Positions 42,378-49,961 of a DNA stretch of 64,000 nt are shown here, one piece after another (positions within the stretch are counted from its first letter, which is position 1; the number at the start of each line of letters is the position of its first letter). The position numbers and the translations under genes are program-made. The stretch covers positions 149,013 through 213,012 of the forward strand of contig JADMJJ010000024.1 of NCBI GenBank assembly GCA_018780645.1, in the 5' to 3' direction. This DNA is from Burkholderiaceae bacterium (GTDB lineage Bacteria; Pseudomonadota; Gammaproteobacteria; Burkholderiales; Burkholderiaceae_C). Under the pieces are notes generated by a model. That model saw only the letters and a program-made list of their open reading frames with translations, ran no database searches and had not been told where the DNA came from.

Positions 42378-45187
42378 GCCCGGCAGAGTTCTTTGCACCG
42401 ATCACCGAGCGTGAAGCGCTGGAGGCTGCGCTGGCCGATGCGCATGGCCCGGCGCGCCTGGCGCCGCTGGTCGCACTGGCCTGGCAGTTGCGCCAAAGCG
42501 AGCAGGCACTCGCCCTGAGCCTGCGCGACGAGGCGCTGGCGCTGATCGACACCGACGCGGCAATCGCAGAGCATGGGCAGGCGCTGGCCCGGCTCGACCT
42601 GGTGCTGGCCGAGCACCTGCTGCAGACCGCCGCGCTGGAGCCGGCCGCGGCGCTGGTCCAGCAGGCGATGAGCGTCTTCGCCGGACTGGACGACAGCATC
42701 GGCCAGTCCGATGCCTGCATGCTGCTGGCCATGGTCCGCCTCGACCAGGGCCGGACGACCGAAGCCGAGGCGAACTTTGAAACCGCGGCCGACCTGGCAC
42801 GGCGCCGCGGCGATGCCCTGCGCGAGAACCTGGCCCGGGCTTGCTTGGCACGCTCGACCGTGCTGCACGACATCCGCCTCGCCCGCGAGCCGGTTGAGTT
42901 CCCCTTGCCGCTGACGCAGCAGTCGCCCGGCCTGCGCGCGCTGGCCGAGGACTATCGCGGCCTGTGCGCCGGCCTGATCGGCGACTTCGGCCGTGCCGCC
43001 AGCCATTTCATGGCCGCCTATGAAGCGGCACGGGCCAGTGGCCAGCTGCGGCTGCACATCGTCTCCACCACCTCGGTCGGCCGCTCGTTCTCGAACCTGA
43101 ATGACAACGACTCGGCGCTGGCCTGGTTCGAGCGCGGCCTCGCATTGGCCCGACCGACGGGCTGGCCGTCCAGCCTGGGGCAATGCCTGATGCAGACCGC
43201 CGAGACGCTGCGCCGCCTCGGTCGCCTGGAACCCGCCCAGGAGCTGCTGCGCGAGGCGCTCACCGTGATGCAGCCGCTGGCCGGTTCGCGGGCCTATGCC
43301 ATCAATCTGATGTACCTGGGCCGGCTCAGCGCCAATCAGGGGCAGCACCTGGCGGCGCTGGCCTACTTCGCCCAGCTCGAGGCGCGCGCCCAGGTGCTGG
43401 ACCATATCGACTTCGTCATCGATGCCCGCATCGGCGAGGCACAGGCACTGTCGCAGCTGGACCGCGCCGAGGACGCACTGGAGATGGCCCGCGGCACCCT
43501 GGAGCTGGCGCGCAGCCGCAGCGGCATCGACCGGCAGATCGAGCTGCTGCGCGTGCTGGCCAATATCCATGAGCGCCACCGCCTGCCGGCCCCCGGCGAG
43601 ATGGGTCAGGGCACGGCCAGCCTGCACTACCTGAAGCTGGCACTGGCCCTGATGACCCATATCCAGGGCTATACGGCGCCGGGCGACCTGCTGGATCAGG
43701 TGGCCCGTGAGCATGCCAAGACGGGCGATTTCGAGCGGGCCTACGACTACTCGCAGCAGGCCAGCCTGGCCCGGGAGAAGACCCATGGCGCTGAGGCGAC
43801 CAACCGCGCGATCGCGCTGCAGATCCACTACCAGACCGAGACAGCGCGTGCCGAGGGCGAGCATCATCGAGGGCTGGCCCTGGCCGAAGTGCAGCGTGCC
43901 CAGGTGCTGGAGCAGACCAGCCAGACGCTGGAGCGCCTGAGCAAGGTCGGGCAGGAGATCACCGCCCACCTGGATGCCACGGCCGTGTTCGACGCGCTGA
44001 ACCGGCATGTGCAGGGTTTGCTGGCGGCCGAGTCTTTTGCCATCTACCTGATGGACGCCGATGGCCTTGGCCTGAGCACGGCGCTGTTCATCGAGAACGG
44101 GCAGCCGCAGCCGGCCTGCCGGGTGGCCCTGGACGACCCGCACGCCGGCTCGGCCCGCTGTGTGCGCGAGCGGCGCGAGGTGCTGATGCTGCGCAAGCCC
44201 GGCGAAGAAGAACCCGACGCCAATCTGATCCCGGGCTCGCTGGAAACGGCCAGCCGCATGTTCGCCCCCCTGCTCGCCGGCGAGCGCATCCTCGGCGTCA
44301 TGACCATCCAGTCGATGCGGCCGCAGGCCTATGGCGAGCGCGAGCAGCGCATCTTCCGCACGCTGTGCGCCTACGGCGCGATCGCGCTGGACAATTCTCA
44401 TGCCTATGCCCAGCTGCAGGCTGCGCGCGACAAGCTGGTCGCGCAAGAAAAGCTGGCATCACTGGGCGCGCTGGTGGCTGGCGTGGCCCATGAGCTCAAC
44501 ACGCCGATAGGCAACAACCTGCTGATCGCCGGCACGCTGCGGCACCAGGCGCGGAACTTCGAGCACAAGGTCCACGCCCAGACGCTGCGCCACTCGGATG
44601 TCAGCAACTTCTTGCGCCAGTCCACCGAGGCGGCCGATCAGCTGGTGCAGGGCCTGGCCCGCGCCGCCAAGCTGGTAAGCAGTTTTCAGGAGGTGGCCAC
44701 CGACCGCGCGGCCGAGCGCCGCCGCCGCTTCGAGCTGCGCGGCACCGTGCAGGACATCGTCAGCACCATGATGGCCCAGATCAGCCAGGCCGGTCATCGC
44801 ATCGAGCTGGACCTGCCCGAACATCTGACGGTGGATGCCTACCCCGGAGCACTGGGTCAGGTCTTGACCCAGCTGGTCGGCAATGCGCTGACGCATGGAC
44901 TGGCCGACCGTGCGCCGGGTCTGATCCAGATCTCGGCGCGAACGCCACGCGAGGGCCGCGTCGTGGTCAGTTTCCGCGACAACGGCGTCGGCCTGTCCGA
45001 GGCCAATCTGCGCCGCATCTTCGACCCCTTCTTCACGACCCAACTGGGCCAGGGCAGCAGTGGTCTGGGCCTGTACATCTGCCACAGCATCATCAACTCG
45101 CTTTTTGGCGGCCAGATCAGTGCCCACAGCCCGGCCGGCGAAGGCCTGCTGTTCGTCATCGACCTGCCGCTGACGGCGCCGAAGTAG
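42374..45187 (+). CDS. TPR-GAF histidine kinase (active-site-complete paralogue)
   Basis: A 937-residue paralogue of the preceding protein, alignable from end to end (MSPAEFFAPITEREALEAAL corresponds to its start). TPR-like repeats fill about 1-450 and a GAF domain about 535-670 (FDALNRHVQGLLAAESFAIYLM). The HisKA helix carries the acceptor His706 in GVAHELNTPIGNNLLIAG. The ATPase domain has TQLVGNALTHG, DNGVGLSEANLRRIFDPFF and SSGLGLYICHSIIN. No receiver domain or nearby response regulator is seen, so the phosphotransfer partner is unknown. Translation is coupled to the pseudokinase (ATGA), which suggests stoichiometric production and perhaps heterodimers. Confidence 0.93.
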   Translation: MSPAEFFAPITEREALEAALADAHGPARLAPLVALAWQLRQSEQALALSLRDEALALIDTDAAIAEHGQALARLDLVLAEHLLQTAALEPAAALVQQAMSVFAGLDDSIGQSDACMLLAMVRLDQGRTTEAEANFETAADLARRRGDALRENLARACLARSTVLHDIRLAREPVEFPLPLTQQSPGLRALAEDYRGLCAGLIGDFGRAASHFMAAYEAARASGQLRLHIVSTTSVGRSFSNLNDNDSALAWFERGLALARPTGWPSSLGQCLMQTAETLRRLGRLEPAQELLREALTVMQPLAGSRAYAINLMYLGRLSANQGQHLAALAYFAQLEARAQVLDHIDFVIDARIGEAQALSQLDRAEDALEMARGTLELARSRSGIDRQIELLRVLANIHERHRLPAPGEMGQGTASLHYLKLALALMTHIQGYTAPGDLLDQVAREHAKTGDFERAYDYSQQASLAREKTHGAEATNRAIALQIHYQTETARAEGEHHRGLALAEVQRAQVLEQTSQTLERLSKVGQEITAHLDATAVFDALNRHVQGLLAAESFAIYLMDADGLGLSTALFIENGQPQPACRVALDDPHAGSARCVRERREVLMLRKPGEEEPDANLIPGSLETASRMFAPLLAGERILGVMTIQSMRPQAYGEREQRIFRTLCAYGAIALDNSHAYAQLQAARDKLVAQEKLASLGALVAGVAHELNTPIGNNLLIAGTLRHQARNFEHKVHAQTLRHSDVSNFLRQSTEAADQLVQGLARAAKLVSSFQEVATDRAAERRRRFELRGTVQDIVSTMMAQISQAGHRIELDLPEHLTVDAYPGALGQVLTQLVGNALTHGLADRAPGLIQISARTPREGRVVVSFRDNGVGLSEANLRRIFDPFFTTQLGQGSSGLGLYICHSIINSLFGGQISAHSPAGEGLLFVIDLPLTAPK

Positions 45188-45307
45188 TCAGTGACTCTTG
45201 CGCTTGAACCTGGTGCCCCAGCGCAGGCGCTGCAGGGCCAGCAGTTCGCGCACGCCATAGAGCAAGGTGCAGCCGATCACCAGGCCGTGGGTCAGCGAGT
45301 GCTTCAT
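45188..45307 (-). CDS. Tiny membrane-like protein (39 aa)
   Basis: A 39-residue reading with a hydrophobic N-terminal segment (LTHGLVIGCTLLYGVREL) and a basic tail (LRWGTRFKRKSH). Its ATG overlaps the TGA of the preceding tiny ORF (ATGA), and its stop abuts the histidine-kinase stop. The coupling and the membrane-anchor-plus-basic-tail pattern make it more than a chance ORF, but it is short. No family recognised. Confidence 0.45.
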   Translation of the reverse strand: MKHSLTHGLVIGCTLLYGVRELLALQRLRWGTRFKRKSH

Positions 45308-45402
45308 GACAGTTTGTCGAGTGGCCAGACGAAGACCCGCAGGTCGGCGAAATAGCGATCCAGCAGGGCTTGCGGGGCGAGCGACTTGAGGATCTTGCGC
45401 AT
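45304..45402 (-). CDS. Tiny amphipathic protein (32 aa)
   Basis: A 32-residue reading that begins MRKILKSLAPQALLDRYF and ends VFVWPLDKLS. A GGAG ribosome site lies 7 bases upstream of ATG 45402, which supports translation. The TGA overlaps the ATG of the 39-residue ORF. The N-terminal helix is basic and amphipathic. It follows the Clp_N-domain gene by 66 bp on the same strand and may share its transcript. Too short to appear in most gene calls; function unknown. Confidence 0.45.
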   Translation of the reverse strand: MRKILKSLAPQALLDRYFADLRVFVWPLDKLS

Positions 45403-45468
45403 GACAGGCTCCGGACCGGGGTGCTGAAGCCGCCAAGTTAGCGGGCGATTGTGAAATTGGCGTGAATC

Positions 45469-45984
45469 TCAGCTCGGCATCGAGGCCTGAATCTCCTGCC
45501 CGGCACTGGCGGCCAGCGTCTGCGGCTCCAGCCCCAGCGCCCGCAGCGCTCGGGCGGCCACGCCGTGGCGCATGCCGGCGATGACCACCACGACATGAGC
45601 GCCCAAAAGCGGTTCTTTCGAGCCCGGCCGGCCGGCGGCCAGGCCCTGCATCACCCCCTGCCCGGACGCGCTGGCGCGATACAACCGACGGGCCGCCGGC
45701 TGGGGCGCGGGGTCGAGTGCGGTCAACGCTTCGGGATTCAGCCCGATGCCGCGCAGCGCCTCGCCATGCTGGCGGGCAATGGCGGCGGGCAGCAGCGCCG
45801 GATCGATCTGCAGCCGCTCGAAGCTGCGGCGCGCCGAGCCATCGGGCAGCTCCAGCGCCGACAGCAGGAAATGCTCGGCCCCGGGCTCCTGCTGCCCATC
45901 GCGCAAGGCGTAACGTTCTGCACCCTGGCAAAGCGCCTTGATCGTGCCCATATCGCGCAGGCGCTGTCTGATCCCCTGGAACAT
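45469..45984 (-). CDS. Clp N-terminal (Clp_N) domain protein
   Basis: A 171-residue protein. The N-terminal half resembles the Clp_N repeat of ClpA/ClpB/ClpC: GAERYALRDGQQEPGAEHFLLSALELPDGSARRSFERLQIDPALLPAAI (about 21-70), with the EhLLLALL pattern. There is no AAA+ ATPase domain, so it is a free Clp_N module, perhaps an adaptor or substrate-binding protein. ATG 45984 has AGGGAG upstream and is preferred; ATG 46002 overlaps the stop of the HTH gene (ATGA) and adds six residues. Coupled to the HTH gene and probably co-regulated with it. Confidence 0.78.
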   Translation of the reverse strand: MFQGIRQRLRDMGTIKALCQGAERYALRDGQQEPGAEHFLLSALELPDGSARRSFERLQIDPALLPAAIARQHGEALRGIGLNPEALTALDPAPQPAARRLYRASASGQGVMQGLAAGRPGSKEPLLGAHVVVVIAGMRHGVAARALRALGLEPQTLAASAGQEIQASMPS

Positions 45985-45998
45985 CGTGAACTCCCTGT

Positions 45999-46208
45999 TC
46001 ATTGATTGATGGTGCCGGCCAGGCGTTTGTGCGCCGCCTGCTTGGAAACGCCCAGCGCCTGCGCGATCTGGGCCCATGACCAGCCCTGCTCCAAGGCCCT
46101 GGCGACGGCCTGACGCTCGAGCTTGTCAGCCATCAGGCGCAACGCCACCACGGCGGCCAGTGCCTGCTCGGGGTCGTCGCTGGAAGGCAGGGAGTCAGGT
46201 TTGTTCAT
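45999..46208 (-). CDS. Small helix-turn-helix DNA-binding protein
   Basis: A 69-residue protein with a single C-terminal HTH (QAVARALEQGWSWAQIAQALGVSKQAAHKRLAG, about 32-64), preceded by an Asp/Ala-rich helix. No ligand domain. The start ATG 46208 lies 3 bp from a 16-bp palindrome and lacks a clear ribosome site, so the mRNA could be nearly leaderless. It is followed by the coupled Clp_N gene. The two palindromes in its promoter make autoregulation likely. This HTH/Clp_N pairing recurs in proteobacteria but its targets are unknown. Confidence 0.8.
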   Translation of the reverse strand: MNKPDSLPSSDDPEQALAAVVALRLMADKLERQAVARALEQGWSWAQIAQALGVSKQAAHKRLAGTINQ

Positions 46209-46210
46209 AG

Positions 46211-46255
46211 GTCAACTTTAGTTGACAAATGATTCGCCCGTCAACCATTGTTGAC
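46211..46255. promoter_or_regulatory. Two GTCAAC-N4-GTTGAC operators
   Basis: Perfect inverted repeats GTCAAC-TTTA-GTTGAC (46211-46226) and GTCAAC-CATT-GTTGAC (46240-46255), 29 bp centre to centre. Half-sites and spacing are identical and only the four spacer bases differ. They lie immediately upstream of the HTH gene and in the shared region with the M14 peptidase gene. The GTTGAC half-sites contain TTGAC(A), the core of a -35 box, on both strands, so binding would block RNA polymerase. Probable operators of the HTH protein. Confidence 0.65.
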
Positions 46256-46326
46256 AAATCCAGCTGCTGTCACACGATTGGCATCTGCGGCCGCTAAGCT
46301 TGCGCAACGCCTGCTCAGCACAACCC

Positions 46327-47352
46327 GTGACCCACGACACCCCCGCCGAACTGCTGGAGCTGGAACGCATCATCGAGTCCGGCGGCACGCAGCTGCAGAC
46401 GCGGGTCGTTGCCATGGCCGATGCCGGCCCGCGCAGTTTTCCGGTCTACACCATCTGTCTCGGCAACCCCAGTCCGGACGTGCCTGCGGTCGGCTTTTTC
46501 GGCGGAGTTCATGGCCTGGAGCGCATCGGCGCCGAGGTCGTGCTGGCCTATCTGAACAGCCTGGTGCAGCGCCTGCAGTGGGACACCAGCCTGCACCGCC
46601 AGCTCGAATCGCTGCGCCTGGTCTTCATGCCCATCGTCAACCCCGGCGGGCTGTGGCGCGGCACGCGGGCCAATCCGCATGGGGTGGACCTGATGCGCAA
46701 TGCGCCGGTCGATGCCGGCGAGCGGGCCCTGTTCATGATTGGCGGTCAGCGCATCAGCGCCGACCTGCCCTGGTACCGCGGCGCCGAGGGCGCGGCGATG
46801 GAGGTCGAGAGCGCGGCGCTGTGTTCGCTGGTGAGGGAAGAACTGCTGAGCCACCCGTTCAGCCTGGCACTGGATTGCCACTCCGGCTTCGGCCTCAACG
46901 ACAGGCTGTGGTTTCCCTATGCCCACAAGACCCCGCCGATGGCGCATCTGGCCGAGATCCATGCGCTGAAGCGCATCTTCGATCAGAGCCACCCGGTTCA
47001 CCGCTATATGTTCGAGCCGCAAAGCCGCCACTACCTGGCCCATGGCGATCTGTGGGACCACCTGTACGAGCAGTCGCTGGAGCAACCGGGGCACATCTTC
47101 CTGCCGCTGACCCTGGAGATGGGTTCCTGGCTGTGGGTCAAGAAGAACCCGCGCCAGCTGTTCAGCCGCCATGGCATCTTCAACCCGCTGATCACCCACC
47201 GCCAGCAGCGCGTGCTGCGCAGCCATATGGTCTGGCTGGACTTCCTGACCCGCGCCGCCTGCGGCCACTCGCGCTGGCTGCCGCTGGGCGCCGAGCGCGA
47301 GGCGCATGAGCAGCAGGCACTGGACCTGTGGTACCGCAGGCGCAGGCTGTGA
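46327..47352 (+). CDS. M14-family zinc carboxypeptidase
   Basis: A 341-residue peptidase of the M14 (succinylglutamate desuccinylase/carboxypeptidase) fold. Zinc ligands are in GFFGGVHGLERIG (HxxE near residue 62) and LALDCHSGFGLNDRLWF (His near 180), and the catalytic Glu is in LPLTLEMGSW (near 268). NPGGLWRGTRANPHGVDLMRN supplies the carboxylate-binding Arg residues. GTG 46327 is preferred over TTG 46300. No signal peptide, so it acts in the cytoplasm. Its stop overlaps the GTG of the next hydrolase. Substrate unknown. Confidence 0.88.
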   Translation: MTHDTPAELLELERIIESGGTQLQTRVVAMADAGPRSFPVYTICLGNPSPDVPAVGFFGGVHGLERIGAEVVLAYLNSLVQRLQWDTSLHRQLESLRLVFMPIVNPGGLWRGTRANPHGVDLMRNAPVDAGERALFMIGGQRISADLPWYRGAEGAAMEVESAALCSLVREELLSHPFSLALDCHSGFGLNDRLWFPYAHKTPPMAHLAEIHALKRIFDQSHPVHRYMFEPQSRHYLAHGDLWDHLYEQSLEQPGHIFLPLTLEMGSWLWVKKNPRQLFSRHGIFNPLITHRQQRVLRSHMVWLDFLTRAACGHSRWLPLGAEREAHEQQALDLWYRRRRL

Positions 47353-48104
47353 GCACCTGGATACTGCTGCGCGGGCTGACGCGCGAGGCCCGGCATTGGG
47401 GGGATTTCCCTTCCCAACTGGCCAAGATCGTTCGCGGAAGCCAGGTCTTGACTCTTGATCTGCCGGGCAACGGCCAGCTGCACCGCGAGCGCAGCCTGAC
47501 CACAGTGGAGGCGATGGCCGATTTCTGTGAGACCCAGCGGCAGCGCCTTGGCCTGTCTGCGCCGGTGAGTCTGATTGCCATGTCGCTGGGCGCGATGGTC
47601 ACTGTGGCCTGGGCCGAGCGCCATCCCGAGGCGCTGGCCTCGGCCGTGCTGATCAGCACCAGCCTGCGGCCCTTCAGCCCATTTCACCATCGCTTGCGCC
47701 CGGCCACCTACCCTGCCCTGCTCAGGCTCGCCTTGGGCGCCACGCCACGGCAGTGGGAAGAAGCCGTTCTGCGCCTGACCAGCCGCCACGCCGGAACACC
47801 GCGAACCGCGTTGCTGGAGCAATGGCTCGGCTACCGCCGCGACTGCCCGGTGACCCGCGCCAACGCGCTGCGCCAGTTGTGGGCGGCGAGTCGCTACCGC
47901 GCCCCGCTAGAGAGGCCCGCCCTGCCCTTGCTGCTGCTGAACAGCACCCAGGATCAGTTGGTCGATCCCCGCTGCTCGGCCGCGCTGGCTCAAGCCTGGC
48001 ACTGCCCGCTGCGCCAGCACCCCAGCGCCGGCCACGACCTGCCGCTGGACGATGCCGACTGGGTCCTGCGCCAAATCGCCGACTGGATCACCCGACCTGA
48101 TTGA
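47349..48104 (+). CDS. Alpha/beta hydrolase
   Basis: A 251-residue hydrolase starting at GTG 47349, overlapping the M14 stop (GTGA). Features are [20 protein letters not shown] near the start, [12 protein letters not shown], the nucleophile elbow [16 protein letters not shown] (near residue 75; first Gly of GxSxG replaced by Ala), an acid in [12 protein letters not shown], and the His in [19 protein letters not shown]. It has the size of esterases or lactonases of the BioH/MenH kind. Its 3' end overlaps psuG by 17 bp, convergently. Substrate unknown. Confidence 0.87.
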   Translation: MSTWILLRGLTREARHWGDFPSQLAKIVRGSQVLTLDLPGNGQLHRERSLTTVEAMADFCETQRQRLGLSAPVSLIAMSLGAMVTVAWAERHPEALASAVLISTSLRPFSPFHHRLRPATYPALLRLALGATPRQWEEAVLRLTSRHAGTPRTALLEQWLGYRRDCPVTRANALRQLWAASRYRAPLERPALPLLLLNSTQDQLVDPRCSAALAQAWHCPLRQHPSAGHDLPLDDADWVLRQIADWITRPD

Positions 48105-49002
48105 GCGCCACCGCCAGCGCCGCGCCGACCCGCGCGTTGTGCTTGACCAGGGCAATATTGGTGGTCAGGCTGCGCCCGCCGGTCAGCTCCTTGATGCGGG
48201 CCAGCAGAAAGGGCGTGACCGCCTTGCCGCTGATGCCCTGGGCAGCCGCCTCGGCCAGCGCCTGCGCGGTGATCGCATCGATCTCGGTGCGCGGCATTGC
48301 CGCACCGGCCGGCACCGGGTTGCTGACGACGACGCCCCCCTTCAGGCCCAGCTGCCACTTGCTGCGAATGAAGCGCGCCTGTTCGACCGGCGTGTCCAGC
48401 CGGAAGTCAGCCTTGAAGCCGCTGTCCGGCGTGTAGAAGGCGGCGAAGTTGGTTTGTCCGATGCTCAGCACCGGCACGCCATGGGTCTCCAGATACTCCA
48501 GCGTAAGGCCGATATCGAGAATCGATTTGACCCCGGCGCAGACCACGGCCACCGAAGTCTGTGCCAGCTCCTGCAGATCGGCCGAGATGTCGAAGCTGGT
48601 CTCGGCGCCGCGGTGCACACCGCCGATGCCGCCGGTGACGAAGACTTCAATGCCGGCCAGCTCGGCGCAGATCATCGTCGCGGCCACCGTGGTGGCACCC
48701 ACGCCGCCCTGGCTCAACACAAAGGGCAGATCGCGGCGGCTGACCTTCATCGCATCGGGCGAGGTGCCCAACTGCTCCAGCTCGGCCACCGACAGGCCGA
48801 CGCGGATCTTGCCGCCGAGGATGGCGATCGTCGCCGGTACGGCACCGGCGTCACGGATGATCTGCTCGACCTCGCGCGCCGTCTGCACATTCTGCGGATA
48901 GGGCATGCCGTGCGAAATGATAGTGGACTCAAGCGCCACGATGGGCAGACCGGCCGCCCGGGCGGCGGCCACTTCTTCGGAGAAAACCAGGTAGTCGTTC
49001 AT
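48088..49002 (-). CDS. psuG: Pseudouridine-5'-phosphate glycosidase
   Basis: A 304-residue Mn-dependent enzyme that splits pseudouridine 5'-phosphate into uracil and ribose 5-phosphate (family also called IndA). Signature blocks are [17 protein letters not shown] (about 19-35), [35 protein letters not shown] (about 93-116), [24 protein letters not shown] (about 124-147) and [20 protein letters not shown] 49002 ([11 protein letters not shown]) is the family start. It lies 15 bp after psuK, completing the two-step breakdown of pseudouridine from RNA turnover. Confidence 0.95.
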   Translation of the reverse strand: MNDYLVFSEEVAAARAAGLPIVALESTIISHGMPYPQNVQTAREVEQIIRDAGAVPATIAILGGKIRVGLSVAELEQLGTSPDAMKVSRRDLPFVLSQGGVGATTVAATMICAELAGIEVFVTGGIGGVHRGAETSFDISADLQELAQTSVAVVCAGVKSILDIGLTLEYLETHGVPVLSIGQTNFAAFYTPDSGFKADFRLDTPVEQARFIRSKWQLGLKGGVVVSNPVPAGAAMPRTEIDAITAQALAEAAAQGISGKAVTPFLLARIKELTGGRSLTTNIALVKHNARVGAALAVALNQVG

Positions 49003-49016
49003 GATCAAGCCCGGCC

Positions 49017-49961
49017 TCAAACGGCCGGCTCCAGCAGGGTTGTCGGGTTGAGATCGGGGCAGACCGAGGCGGGGCTTTGCAGGGTCAGTGCGGCCAGCGC
49101 CAGGCCACGCCGGCAGGCCAGGGCCAGGTCTTGCGGCTGCTGGCTCAAGGACCAGCAAAGGCCGGCGCTGAAGGCATCACCGGCACCGGTGACATCGACG
49201 ACCTTGACCTTGGGGGCGGCCAGTCGCTGCAGCTTGTCGCCCGCTGTGTGGACCACGCCCTCGGCGCCCAAGGTCACCACCAGGTCCTGCAAACCCCGTG
49301 CTCGCAGGGCCATGCAGGCCTGGGTCAGCGCGCGCAAGTTCGGCAGCGCCTCGCCGGCCAGCGCTTCCAGCTCGTCGCGGTTCAGGACCAGCAGGCTCAG
49401 GCCGCTCAGATCTCGCGGCAGCCGCGCCATCTTGGGGGCAGACACGGCCACCAGCACCAGCGGCGTCGCACCGGCCCGCGCCTCGTCCAGCAGCACTTGC
49501 AGCGACGCGGCGGGCAGGTTCAGATCGGCCACCGTCAGGCTGGCCCGGGCGCGCTGCGGGCGGCAGCCGGCCAGGTAGTCGGGGGTCAGCGCCTCGCACA
49601 GGGCCATCGCGGCCATGGCCAGCACCATGCTGCCGTTGGCATCGAGCACGGCGGTATAGCTGCCGGTGACCTGATCGGCGAGACGCAGGCTGCCGCCGGT
49701 GGCGATGCCCACGCCGGCCGCATGCTCCAGCAGCGCGCGGCCCGAGGCATCGTCGCCGACGGCCGTCAGCAGGCTCACCGGCAGCCCGAGGCGGGCCAGG
49801 TTTTCGGCCACATTGCGGGCCACGCCACCGGGCGTCTCCTGCTGCTCGACCGGGTTGGAGGTGCCCATCTGCAGCGGCGCAATGCTGCGCAGCTTGCGGT
49901 CCACATTGGCGCCGCCCAGGCACACGACGGTGCGCGGCGTCGGCAGCAGCCTGCTGGCCAT
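49017..49961 (-). CDS. psuK: Pseudouridine kinase, PfkB family
   Basis: A 314-residue ribokinase-type kinase that phosphorylates pseudouridine at the 5' position. PfkB motifs are [11 protein letters not shown] (14-24), the GG block [20 protein letters not shown] (about 40-59) and the anion-hole and catalytic Asp [17 protein letters not shown] (about 237-253). The assignment to pseudouridine rests on psuG being the next gene. It starts immediately after the S9 peptidase stop codon (TGA then ATG), so it is transcribed with that gene. Confidence 0.92.
   Translation of the reverse strand: MASRLLPTPRTVVCLGGANVDRKLRSIAPLQMGTSNPVEQQETPGGVARNVAENLARLGLPVSLLTAVGDDASGRALLEHAAGVGIATGGSLRLADQVTGSYTAVLDANGSMVLAMAAMALCEALTPDYLAGCRPQRARASLTVADLNLPAASLQVLLDEARAGATPLVLVAVSAPKMARLPRDLSGLSLLVLNRDELEALAGEALPNLRALTQACMALRARGLQDLVVTLGAEGVVHTAGDKLQRLAAPKVKVVDVTGAGDAFSAGLCWSLSQQPQDLALACRRGLALAALTLQSPASVCPDLNPTTLLEPAV

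Noticed and set aside
39390..44446. Two long minus-strand open readings (958 and 727 codons) opposite the kinase pair
   Set aside because: They mirror each other only because the sense genes are paralogues; low-information His/Gln/Leu/Gly composition.
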